Below are positions 1 through 8,324 of a stretch of DNA of 64,000 bases, piece by piece. Source of the stretch: Sphingobium baderi. Its GTDB lineage: Bacteria > Pseudomonadota > Alphaproteobacteria > Sphingomonadales > Sphingomonadaceae. Position 1 is the stretch's first letter, and every line of letters begins with the position of its first letter. The DNA lies in NCBI RefSeq assembly GCF_001456115.1, contig NZ_CP013264.1, forward strand, positions 2,002,501 to 2,066,500. The letters are read 5' to 3'. The notes beneath the pieces are model-generated. The model worked only from the letters and a program-made list of their open reading frames with translations. It was not told the origin of the DNA and made no database searches. The position numbers and the translations under genes were made by a program.

Positions 1-1759
1 CCAGACGGAATTCGCTCTTCGCGCCGATTTCGATATCGTCAAGTTTCTCTGTATCATATGGCACGGGCGGCGTCGTGTTGACGCCGCCGCCATTGAACCC
101 GCGACGGGCAGTGCCATAAACGAGGATGTTCGGGGCGACGTTATAGTCCAGTCCAAAAGTCCAGCTAGGCTCGCGAAACTCGACCGAAGCACGGAATGTA
201 CAAGTCACGATATCCACTGCGGGGTTTGTCGCTGGAAAGCTGCATCGTCCGCCGGTAAAATCGACGCTTCGAACATCCTTGGTCTGCCAAGTGTAACGAG
301 CGCCGGCCGTTACATTCAACCTGTCCGTAACCGCATAGGTGGCTTGGGCGAAGATGGCTTTGTTCTCGTCGATGTTCGTAGTGTCTCTGACGATCGGATC
401 GAGTGGCCCCGGGGCGGCCGATCGGAAGAAATTTCCGCCGTCGACCCGGTCGTTGCTGTAATAAGCGCCCACGATCAATTTGAGGCGAGAAATATCTGCC
501 TGGACCTGCACTTCATTCGAAACATGGCGGGTTTTGGAAATGTAATTGGATTGGAGGGAATCGAAGATCGTTCCGTCGCCATCCGACGTCCGATTGGCCT
601 TTAGATGCCAGTAACCGAAGATATTCTTGATGGTGATCTGATCGTTGAGCGCGAAGGACGTAATATTCGTCGCTCCCCATGAATCCGTCAGCGACCGCCC
701 TTGATAGGGGTTTGCTGTCTCGAACGGCCCGAGCTTACTCTCCGTTGCAAAGAATTGCTCAAAGCTGGGCAGGCCCAGGGTTGTCGTCAATGGAGGGCGA
801 TATTTGCAGGCGCCGAGGGTCAGCAACTGGCCGATACTCGGAGTGTCAGGGCAAGGCGAAATGGCTGTAATTTTTTTGTAGGAAGGCTCTTCGTCGGCAT
901 AGAAGCGATCGATCGTCAGGAGATTTTCGAATCCTTCGACGGGATCGAACAAGAGCGAGATACGAAAGCTGCTATAGTCTTCGCTGTCCTGGTTCCGCAG
1001 CGTCGGACCCGGGATGTTGCTCACATATTTGGTCAGGCCTGCCCGCTTCTTGAATTGCCCCGCCGCACGTAGGGACAAACTGTCGGTCAATGGCACGTTG
1101 AACATGGCCTGTCCCCCGATCATGTCGCGGTTACCCGCCTGCAGTTCGACGAAGCCTTCCGTCTGATGTGTTGGGCGAGCTGGCTGGATCAGGATGGCGC
1201 CCGCCGTGGTGTTCGTGCCGAACAGCGTTCCCTGCGGGCCTTTCAGGACCTGAATGTTCTGCAAGTCGTACAGCGCGCGGTTGGCGGCATCCGAACTCAC
1301 AGGCACTTCGTTGAAATAGAGAACAACGCCGTTAGAGCGTAAACCTCTGAGCGAGAAATTTGCCGATTGGCGGCCCGAAGTGCCGGCACTGACCCGCAGG
1401 GTGGGAACAAGAAATTGGACCTCACTGAAATCCGTAATCTGCCTGCTTTTCAGTTCTTCTCCGGATACTGCGGAAATCGTGACCGGCACATCCTGTGCCG
1501 CCTCTGACCTCCGCCGCGCCGTCACCACAATATCTTCAAAATCGCTTGCTGCGGTTTTCCCCTCCAGCGGCCGCGTATCCTCCGTCGCTGTTGTGCTGTT
1601 TTCATTTGATTGCGCGAAAAGATTGCCGCTCATCATTATCGAGCAGCCGAGCAGTACAGTTTTCACCATCATGGCGGCGCCAAGGCGAGCACTACGGTCA
1701 TTCGATGCGATGTATGCGTTCGTGGCGGTCATATGTGGGCGAATATTGTACTCAATCAC
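1..1759 (-). CDS. TonB-dependent receptor, partial (C-terminus outside window)
   Basis: Outer-membrane TonB-dependent receptor for uptake of a large or scarce ligand. About 586 codons are present; the end of the beta-barrel lies beyond base 1. The start of the gene carries a signal peptide ending near NLFAQ, a TonB box (EDIVVTARRR), and a plug domain with YFNEVPVSSDAA and VLKGPQGTLFG. I chose a GTG start at 1759 because GAGGGG sits 7 bases upstream of it; the in-frame ATG at 1732 has no such site. The gene is divergent from an epoxide-hydrolase-like gene. Its plug resembles that of the receptor at 36439-38724. The substrate is unknown, but the catabolic neighbours suggest an organic compound rather than iron. 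Confidence 0.9.
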   Translation of the reverse strand, partial: MIEYNIRPHMTATNAYIASNDRSARLGAAMMVKTVLLGCSIMMSGNLFAQSNENSTTATEDTRPLEGKTAASDFEDIVVTARRRSEAAQDVPVTISAVSGEELKSRQITDFSEVQFLVPTLRVSAGTSGRQSANFSLRGLRSNGVVLYFNEVPVSSDAANRALYDLQNIQVLKGPQGTLFGTNTTAGAILIQPARPTHQTEGFVELQAGNRDMIGGQAMFNVPLTDSLSLRAAGQFKKRAGLTKYVSNIPGPTLRNQDSEDYSSFRISLLFDPVEGFENLLTIDRFYADEEPSYKKITAISPCPDTPSIGQLLTLGACKYRPPLTTTLGLPSFEQFFATESKLGPFETANPYQGRSLTDSWGATNITSFALNDQITIKNIFGYWHLKANRTSDGDGTIFDSLQSNYISKTRHVSNEVQVQADISRLKLIVGAYYSNDRVDGGNFFRSAAPGPLDPIVRDTTNIDENKAIFAQATYAVTDRLNVTAGARYTWQTKDVRSVDFTGGRCSFPATNPAVDIVTCTFRASVEFREPSWTFGLDYNVAPNILVYGTARRGFNGGGVNTTPPVPYDTEKLDDIEIGAKSEFRL

Positions 1760-2017
1760 TATAAGTCCCCTCACAAAATCATTTAAATAACTAATAATAA
1801 GTTGCTATAGTTATTACAATATATTTACAAAATAATACTTGATCCAATTATGGATTTTCGGCCAGCCCTGAAAAAGGGGCTGTAAGTGCAAAGCCGTTTC
1901 CCAACAACCGCAAATCGGGCAACGGCCGTTTTATCTCCGTTGTTGCAAGGCGCGAAGCGATCCGTAACCTGATGGCTGCCGTAGAGCGGAGCTATTCCCA
2001 CCATTTAGGAGATTTGC
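1760..2017. promoter_or_regulatory. AT-rich divergent promoter region
   Basis: Intergenic region between the divergent TBDR and epoxide-hydrolase-like genes. The first 100 bases are much more AT-rich than the surroundings. They contain an 8-bp inverted repeat, AATAACTA (1786-1793) and TAGTTATT (1808-1815), whose arm centres are 22 bp apart, which would suit a dimeric regulator. A 6-bp hairpin (CAGCCC at 1863-1868 with GGGCTG at 1877-1882) and the palindrome AACGGCCGTT at 1921-1930 follow. The regulator is not identified. Confidence 0.45.
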
Positions 2018-2422
2018 ATGAGCGTAGAAGCTGAGGCCAAGATTCGCGAGTTTCTGTCAGTGTTCCACACCGGTAGCTTGGATACGAAACAGTTGAGTAG
2101 CTATTTTTCCGAAAGCGCGACCTATTTGCATAGGGCCAGACACGCCGAACCTCTGCGCGGGCGTTCCGCCATTATAGAGGAATTGGAACAGCAATTCACG
2201 CGGTACAGCGACTGCGCTTGTCAGATACATGCCATAGCTTCTACCGATCGTCAGGTGTTTACCGAACGGACAGACGAGGTGGTGATGCGCAGAGATGGCA
2301 AACGCGTGTCCGTTCTTCTGTGCGGCATATTCGATCTGGATATGGAATACCGCATTACCAATTGGCGTGAATACTGGGATATGGATGACGTTCTAAAGCA
2401 GACGAGCGATGTCGGCGCTTAA
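2018..2422 (+). CDS. Limonene-1,2-epoxide hydrolase-like NTF2-fold protein
   Basis: 134-residue NTF2-fold enzyme. It resembles limonene-1,2-epoxide hydrolase (LEH) in the C-terminal half: FTERTDEV carries Arg84 and Asp86, GIFDLD follows, and WREYWDM carries Asp121. These match the LEH Arg99/Asp101/Asp132 triad in order and spacing. Tyr36 in TYLH could be the LEH water-binding tyrosine; the partner asparagine is a histidine here. An epoxide- or lactone-opening role in the cytoplasm is inferred. TAGGAG lies just upstream of the ATG. It is closely similar to the protein at 13705-14145. The exact substrate is unknown, and a non-catalytic or isomerase role is possible. Confidence 0.85.
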   Translation: MSVEAEAKIREFLSVFHTGSLDTKQLSSYFSESATYLHRARHAEPLRGRSAIIEELEQQFTRYSDCACQIHAIASTDRQVFTERTDEVVMRRDGKRVSVLLCGIFDLDMEYRITNWREYWDMDDVLKQTSDVGA

Positions 2423-2501
2423 TGTAAACGGACCCTGAAGGCTACTGCCTGCTGCCAGCATGCAACCATCATCGCGGCATGGGCGTGCCTTTCCCATTTA
2501 T

Positions 2502-3734
2502 TTATCGAACGATTCCTATTCCGATCCTCAACCGGGTTATCTTCCGGTCATAATCGAGCAGATTTTCGCCATATCCGGCAAAGCCCTGGCCGAAGATGTA
2601 AAGATTGAGGTTCGAATTGACGATGCGATCGAGGGGATAGGACAGTTCGGCGTCAATAGCGCCTTTTCCCGACGAGAAGTTGAAGCGGCTGTTGGTCGTC
2701 AGGCGCAATCCGTCGTCCTCACCGATTTCGGCGAAAAGCGATGTGTTGCCGCGATAGCGCTTGATATCGGGATTGTCTGCCAGATTGCCAGCATAAAAGG
2801 AAAGGCGGGGACCGAGGGAAAGTATATATTTGCCAACCGGCATGGTTGCGACCGGTTGGATATACACGGTGTTGAGGCTGCGCGACGCCAGACCATCGCG
2901 GCCATTTGATTCATGCCGAAAGCCCGCCTGACCGCCCAATGCGATCTGCTTTCCCACCGGTGCGGCGGGAAGCAGGTAAAAGATTTCGGGCATGTAGTCG
3001 ATATTGTGGAAGGGCGAAGAGTGCGCGCCCAAATCCCAGAACAATCGCTGCGTGTAGGCGAAGTGGATGCCATTGATTAGGGGATTACCGCCGCCGACGG
3101 CCCCGGGATCGCCGAACAGTTGATATTTGAAGCTGATCTGTATGCGCCCATCGCTGTTCGTGCCTGGACCATAGACAGCGTAGATGGGCGCATAGCTGGA
3201 GAGATTGCCCAGAAATGCATTGCCGTGATCCGGCTTGGCGGAAGGTGGCTGGTTGCTGGCTGGCCCAACCGGTGGCCCAACCGGAATCGGTCCGGCAACG
3301 GCGGGCTGCGTTGTGTCCGGTGTCGTTATCATTGGTGATGCTGTATCGGGAAGCGCGAAGGCGTAACCCGATGCCCCGGCGTCCATGAGCGACAGGATCA
3401 CGGATTTCCGGCTGCGACTACCGGCTGGAAGACTCATCAGATACTGAGCCTGTACAAATCCTCTCGGTTCGATCTCCTGTGCCGATGAAGGATTGGAGCG
3501 CTTCAACATTACCGGAAGCCGCCGATCATCGATCGTCAACTCGGCGGAAATCCGGTCGGGCAGGTTGTTTGTCTTTGGTTCCGGAGCGGGATTGAGAACG
3601 GTGATTTCGACGCGGATGCTGTCGAGTGCCATCGGTTCGATATTGCTGATAAGCATGCGCGGTGCGGGTTGAGCCATTGCCTGGGTTGCACCCAGTGCAA
3701 GTGGCGTCATGATGATCATAAAGGGAAGCTTCAT
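2502..3734 (-). CDS. pldA: Outer-membrane phospholipase A (PldA/OmpLA family)
   Basis: 410 residues. A signal peptide (cleavage near ATQAMA) precedes a roughly 150-residue N-terminal extension rich in proline at its end. A C-terminal 12-strand barrel domain follows. The active site is clear: RHESNGRDG ... SRSLNTVY gives His274, Ser276 and Asn288, the same spacing as His142/Ser144/Asn156 of E. coli OmpLA. The enzyme hydrolyses acyl chains of phospholipids in the outer membrane, usually as a calcium-dependent dimer. I chose the ATG at 3734, preceded by AGGAAG and starting a signal peptide, rather than a start at 3797. It is convergent with the epoxide-hydrolase-like gene. Why it sits within a catabolic region is unclear. 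Confidence 0.85.
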   Translation of the reverse strand: MKLPFMIIMTPLALGATQAMAQPAPRMLISNIEPMALDSIRVEITVLNPAPEPKTNNLPDRISAELTIDDRRLPVMLKRSNPSSAQEIEPRGFVQAQYLMSLPAGSRSRKSVILSLMDAGASGYAFALPDTASPMITTPDTTQPAVAGPIPVGPPVGPASNQPPSAKPDHGNAFLGNLSSYAPIYAVYGPGTNSDGRIQISFKYQLFGDPGAVGGGNPLINGIHFAYTQRLFWDLGAHSSPFHNIDYMPEIFYLLPAAPVGKQIALGGQAGFRHESNGRDGLASRSLNTVYIQPVATMPVGKYILSLGPRLSFYAGNLADNPDIKRYRGNTSLFAEIGEDDGLRLTTNSRFNFSSGKGAIDAELSYPLDRIVNSNLNLYIFGQGFAGYGENLLDYDRKITRLRIGIGIVR

Positions 3735-3963
3735 GGTCTTCCTATGAAGAATTCCCCCGGAGAAAGCCAACACGTTCCGGCGAGCATGGTCGTCCAAAAG
3801 CTGTCGAGCTTCTCTGTGCGGAGCCCGTGTTCGATCCTTTGGTTGTCAGGGAGAGGCACAGCCAGAACTGCATTTGCTCGAATGGGAGTAGTAGAGTGCG
3901 CGGCACCTACCTTTCGGCCGACGGCAAACAGGGTTTGCCGGGTTCACCCATATATCGAAAATG
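3735..3963. other. Intergenic stretch, nothing recognised
   Basis: Gap between the pldA start and the terminator of the next receptor gene. It should hold the pldA promoter. I saw no convincing ORF or repeat in it. Confidence 0.4.
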
Positions 3964-3994
3964 GACCGGAAGCAGGTATGTCCTGCTCCCGGTC
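3964..3994 (-). terminator. Hairpin terminator of the TBDR at 4002-6374
   Basis: Inverted repeat with 13-base arms (3964-3976 and 3982-3994) around a 5-base loop. In the minus-strand transcript all 13 positions can pair, one as G-U. It starts 7 bases after the receptor stop codon and is followed by CATTTTCG, a short T-run. Confidence 0.7.
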
Positions 3995-4001
3995 TGTCAT
4001 A

Positions 4002-6374
4002 TCAGAAGCTGTAGCGTGCTTTCACGCCCCAGATGCGCGGTTCGCCGAGATAGGCGGAACTGATCGGGAAGCTCTTGAGCAGAACGCTAGCCGATGCGTA
4101 GTATTTTTCATTGAACACGTTCTTGACGAACACGCCCAGATCCAGACCCGACGATGCCACATTGCGCCACGTCAGTTGCGAATTGACCAGATTGTAACCC
4201 GGCAGCTTCTCGCCGTTCTGGCCGCCGAAGTCGGCTGTGCTGAACAGGTCCGCGTCGAACACCAGATCGCCGTCCGCAGGATGGATCGGCAGGATCCAGT
4301 TGATCGCGAAGGTGCCGGAGAAGCTTGGCGTGAACTTGTTGATGTTCTCCGGCGAGAAGGTGATCCCGGTCGGGATGCCTGCGGGCAGAACGACCTTGTC
4401 GATCTTCACCTTGGTGAATGCGCCATTGAACGAAGCCGTGAAGCTGGGCGCCGGGCTGACGCTTGCTTCAAATTCCACGCCATAGATGGACTGATCGGAA
4501 ATGTTCGCGCCGAACGCCGTATTGGATGGCGTATCGGGCGCCTCATTGGGTACGATGCCCGTGACGTTCAGGAACTGCAGCGCATTTTTGTACTTGGAAT
4601 AGAAAGCCGAGATATTGAAATGGCCGCGGGCTTCGCCGGACCGGAAGCTGATCTTCGAACCTGCCTCCACATCGGTTACCGTTTCCTTGCCGGTTTTCTG
4701 GAAAGCGCGCAGGTCCGGGCAAACGCCGTTGCCGTATATGCAAAGCGGATCGTTGCCGCCTGTGGTGAAACGGGATTCGAACGCAGGGGTGTTGACGTTT
4801 GCTCCGCGGTAACCGCGACGGCTCACGACATAGAGCAGCCAGTCGGGATTGACCTTATAGTCGAGGCCGATGGTCCAGCTCGGTGCTTTGCCCTTGTTCT
4901 TGATGGTGCCAACACCATCAATGATATTGAGCGCAGCAACCTCGCGGCAGGTGTCATTATCGACATAGCCGGTCCCGATGGCGCCGCCACAGGCGCTGAC
5001 CTTGTCCCAGCTATAGCGCATGCCTGCGTTAAACGTCAGCCGATCGGTGATCTTGTAGCCGATCTGGCCGAACAGGGCTTTATTCTCATTGGTGACGTGC
5101 GAGGTGATCGCATTTGCCGGAACGCCGCCTACGGAGAAGGCGGTGAACTGCGAACCGCCCGGACCATAGGACTGATCCTTGTTATAATAAGCACCGACGA
5201 TGAAGTTGAGATTGCCCACTTCGCCGAGAATCTGGAACTCGTCACTTAGATATTTGCGCTGCCCAAGCTGTGATGCGTAGAAAAGCGTGAAGGGCACTTC
5301 CACGCCCGGCCCGACCGGCAACGACAGGTTGGTGGCGCCGGTATTGATCAACTGATCGCTGTAATTTTTACGGAAGCCGAAAATATTGCGAACAGTGATA
5401 TCGCCAAAGGTCAACGATGTGTTGTTGATGATGGAGGTCGCCTTGCGATTGGCAAAGCCGCCGTTCACCCCACCATCGAATGAGCCATATTCGTGCTGCC
5501 GCTGCAAGGCGAGCTGCTCCTGAATCTGAACATCGAGCGGGGCAAGGCCGGGATCTATCGCGGCCATCGGGAAGTTCTGGCGTATGAGGTTCAGGCCACC
5601 CGCCAGTTCGTTCGCCTTGGAATATTCGTAGATGGTCAGGCTCTTGATCCAGTCGGTAGGTTCAAGCAGCAGGGACACGCGAAAGCTGTCCTGATGGATG
5701 TCATCGAAGCCCGGTCCGCTGTCGATCGCATGGATACGCGGGTCCTGCCGGCGGATCTGCCCGGCGACGCGCAACGCCACCTTGCCGTCCACGATCGGTA
5801 TGTTGAGCGCGCCTTCCAGTTCCTTATGGTCATAGCGGCCGTAAATGCCCTGCACATAGCCGCTGAGATCGTAGGTCGGCTCCTGCGTGTTGACCAGCAC
5901 TGCGCCGCCCAGCGTGTTCTTGCCGAACAGGGTGCCTTGCGGCCCCTTGAGGACCTGAACGCCCGACACGTCATAGGTGGGAATGTTCGAACCCACGATC
6001 GGCAGCGGGACGTTGTTGACGTACATGACGACGCCCGGCGTGCCTTCTCCCTGCGGCAAGTTGCCAATACCGCGCATGGTCAGCGCCATGGTATCCTTGC
6101 CGCCTTCCGATGCGATGGTGAAGCCGGGCGTCACGGTGCGTAGGTCCGATGCGGTCTGCACGTTGCTGCGCGCCAGCCCTTCGGCCGAAAACGCCGTCAC
6201 GGAAACTGGAACGTCCTGCAAGCGCTCTTCGCGACGACGCGCGGTGACGACGATATCGCTTGCAGCGCCGGCCGCATCGCCCTGCGGAACAGTTTCATCC
6301 TGTGCCCACGATGGCGTGGCGCTGAGGCACGCGACGCTGGAAAGAAGTGTGGCAGCAAAAGTCAGTGATTTCAT
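4002..6374 (-). CDS. TonB-dependent receptor
   Basis: 790 residues. The order is signal peptide (cleavage near PSWAQ), TonB box SDIVVTARRREE, plug with MRGIGNLP and VLKGPQGTLFGKNT, then a beta-barrel ending in the aromatic KARYSF. It imports a ligand across the outer membrane using TonB energy. The ATG at 6374 follows AAGGGAT and starts a good signal peptide; the longer frame to 6446 lacks one. It lies downstream of the aldehyde dehydrogenase and GMC oxidase genes on the same strand. A 304-bp gap suggests its own promoter. A similar set (receptor, alcohol dehydrogenase, aldehyde dehydrogenase) is known from polyethylene glycol degradation in sphingomonads, but I cannot assign that substrate here. 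Confidence 0.93.
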   Translation of the reverse strand: MKSLTFAATLLSSVACLSATPSWAQDETVPQGDAAGAASDIVVTARRREERLQDVPVSVTAFSAEGLARSNVQTASDLRTVTPGFTIASEGGKDTMALTMRGIGNLPQGEGTPGVVMYVNNVPLPIVGSNIPTYDVSGVQVLKGPQGTLFGKNTLGGAVLVNTQEPTYDLSGYVQGIYGRYDHKELEGALNIPIVDGKVALRVAGQIRRQDPRIHAIDSGPGFDDIHQDSFRVSLLLEPTDWIKSLTIYEYSKANELAGGLNLIRQNFPMAAIDPGLAPLDVQIQEQLALQRQHEYGSFDGGVNGGFANRKATSIINNTSLTFGDITVRNIFGFRKNYSDQLINTGATNLSLPVGPGVEVPFTLFYASQLGQRKYLSDEFQILGEVGNLNFIVGAYYNKDQSYGPGGSQFTAFSVGGVPANAITSHVTNENKALFGQIGYKITDRLTFNAGMRYSWDKVSACGGAIGTGYVDNDTCREVAALNIIDGVGTIKNKGKAPSWTIGLDYKVNPDWLLYVVSRRGYRGANVNTPAFESRFTTGGNDPLCIYGNGVCPDLRAFQKTGKETVTDVEAGSKISFRSGEARGHFNISAFYSKYKNALQFLNVTGIVPNEAPDTPSNTAFGANISDQSIYGVEFEASVSPAPSFTASFNGAFTKVKIDKVVLPAGIPTGITFSPENINKFTPSFSGTFAINWILPIHPADGDLVFDADLFSTADFGGQNGEKLPGYNLVNSQLTWRNVASSGLDLGVFVKNVFNEKYYASASVLLKSFPISSAYLGEPRIWGVKARYSF

Positions 6375-6678
6375 GATGATCCCTTTCAGATTCGAAGAAC
6401 CGTTTCCATGTGATTGGATCGCCCCTGAACGACCATTTCTCGACAATCGGGCAATCGCTTAAGCCTGAACCCGCCTCTTGTGCCTTTCGTAAGATAGGGG
6501 AATGCAAGTTGCTGCGAACTGCGACAAATCGGCAACGGTCCGACAAGATGCATAGCTGCCGGTGGTCCGGCTGGCACTATGCTGGCAATTCCCCGAAGGC
6601 GAAAAGCGGCACATTCATTTGATCCGTAGGACGCCTATTCGTGGCCCGCACCGCCATGATTGCCCAATGTCGAGCCCC
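6375..6678. other. Intergenic region upstream of the receptor
   Basis: 304 bases without a convincing gene; short ORFs here lack ribosome sites and coding character. It should hold the receptor promoter. The string CAAATCGGCAACGG near 6525-6538 resembles CAAATCGGGCAACGG at 1911-1925 upstream of the first epoxide-hydrolase-like gene, so a shared regulatory element is possible but unproven. Confidence 0.35.
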
Positions 6679-8280
6679 TCATGCCCGCTGCAAGATCAGT
6701 TCGGCGGCACGCATCCCGATTACCATAGCGGGGGCGTTCGTGTTCCCGGAGACAATCCGTGGCATGATCGAGGTGTCGGCGACCCGCAGTCCCGTGACGC
6801 CTCGCACGCGCAATTCCGGGTCCAATACGGCCGCATCGTCAGAACCCATGCGGGCTGTGCCACAGATGTGATAGGCGGTGCCCCCCAGAGAAACCGCGTT
6901 TTGGAGAATATCTTCGTCGCTTTCGATCCTCGCGCCCGGCAGTGTTTCTTCCGCTATCCATTGCGCCAGCGCCGGCTGTTTGCCCAATGACCGAAGCCAC
7001 CGGAACAGCGACACCGCACTCAGGCGATCGATCTCGGCGGAAAAATGATTGGCATCGATGAACGGTTTGGCCATCGGATCGGGCGACTGGATGCGTAACT
7101 CGCCTTGGCTTTCGGGGCGGGTGAAATAACCCAGGATTGTCATGCCAGGGAACGGATCTATGTCGACACCTTTCTCTGTGGCGGAAATTGAGTAGAGGCC
7201 GACCCCGATCTGGGCATCTGGATGTTCCAGTTCGGGTCGGGTCTTGATGAACCCGCCAACTTCATGCGCCGAATGGGTGAGGGGGCCGCGTGACAGAAAC
7301 GCATACGACAGAATCGACCTGAGAAGTCCCAGACCGCCGAACCGCTTGTTGAGGCTGTTACCGGTGACCCGATATTGGGTCGACAGATAGCGATGTTCGC
7401 GAAGATTGCGGCCGACTTGCGGGGCGTCGACGACGACGGGAATGTCGTGGGCCTGGAGGAGGGGGGCGGGGCCGACGCCGGATAGTTGCAGCAATTTGGG
7501 AGACTGGATGGCGCCGGCCGACAGAATGACCTCCCGCCGCGCATAAATTTGGCGTTCACCGTTCTTGTTGCGGATCACCACGCCGGTTGCACGGGTGTTT
7601 TCGATCGTGACCCGAAGCACATCGGTTTCGGGAAGCACGTCCAGATTGGCGCGATCGCGAACCGGCGTCAGAAATGCGCGGGCTGCGGAAAATCGTTTGC
7701 CATGCCATGTCGTTGTCGGCTGATAGCCCATGCCGCCAGACATGACCGCGGGCATATCGTTGACGTCATCCACGCGGGGGACACCCATCTGGCCTGCCGC
7801 GTCGAGAACGGCCTCGCACAGCGGATCACCCGAGGGATGGATGGTGATATTCAGCGGCCCACCAGAGCCGCGCCATGCCTTTGCGCCGAGTGGATGATTC
7901 TCCAGTTCCGCAAAGCAGCGGCCGATTTCGGCCCAACCCCAGCCGGGGCATCCAAGAGCTTCCCAACCGTCATAATCATAAGGGGCGCCGCGGACATAGA
8001 CCATGCCGTTGATGGAACTCGACCCTCCAACAGCGCGTCCTTTGAGCCATGTTTCGGAGGGCGCATTACCGCCGGGCGCCACTTCATAGTCCCAGACATG
8101 AGGGTTGCCGGGCGCCAGCAACTTGCCGATCCCGCGCGGCATGCGGATCAACGGGCTGGTATCATCAGGTCCGCTCTCGACAAGCAGAACCCGAACCGAA
8201 GGGTCAGCCGATAGCCGGTTGGCCAGCACGCAGCCGGACGAGCCCGCGCCGACGATGATATAATCGTAGCTTTGATCCAC
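6679..8280 (-). CDS. GMC-family FAD alcohol oxidase/dehydrogenase
   Basis: 533-residue glucose-methanol-choline oxidoreductase. It oxidises an alcohol to an aldehyde using FAD, in the cytoplasm as judged by the lack of a signal peptide. The N-terminal FAD site is DYIIVGAGSSGCVLANRLS (glycines 11, 13 and 16). The GMC signature GRAVGGSSSINGM follows. The C-terminal active-site region holds YHICGTARMG with His471 and SGNTNAP, expected to hold the second catalytic residue. The start is GTG at 8280 with AGAGG a few bases upstream. It lies 44 bases after the aldehyde dehydrogenase gene, so the two probably act in sequence: alcohol to aldehyde to acid. Confidence 0.93.
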   Translation of the reverse strand: MDQSYDYIIVGAGSSGCVLANRLSADPSVRVLLVESGPDDTSPLIRMPRGIGKLLAPGNPHVWDYEVAPGGNAPSETWLKGRAVGGSSSINGMVYVRGAPYDYDGWEALGCPGWGWAEIGRCFAELENHPLGAKAWRGSGGPLNITIHPSGDPLCEAVLDAAGQMGVPRVDDVNDMPAVMSGGMGYQPTTTWHGKRFSAARAFLTPVRDRANLDVLPETDVLRVTIENTRATGVVIRNKNGERQIYARREVILSAGAIQSPKLLQLSGVGPAPLLQAHDIPVVVDAPQVGRNLREHRYLSTQYRVTGNSLNKRFGGLGLLRSILSYAFLSRGPLTHSAHEVGGFIKTRPELEHPDAQIGVGLYSISATEKGVDIDPFPGMTILGYFTRPESQGELRIQSPDPMAKPFIDANHFSAEIDRLSAVSLFRWLRSLGKQPALAQWIAEETLPGARIESDEDILQNAVSLGGTAYHICGTARMGSDDAAVLDPELRVRGVTGLRVADTSIMPRIVSGNTNAPAMVIGMRAAELILQRA

Positions 8281-8324
8281 GATGACCTCTTTTATTGAAC
8301 CCGAAATGCTGGCGGGCGACGGGG

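Noticed and set aside
4768..4785. Short match to the tRNA-Gln 3' region (GGATTCGAAC) as a possible attachment site
   Set aside because: Only about 10-11 bases match and it lies inside a receptor gene; chance is the simplest explanation.
3669..5249. Long plus-strand open frame of 526 codons
   Set aside because: It lies antisense to the pldA start and the receptor at 4002-6374. The receptor shows clear family motifs; this frame shows none.
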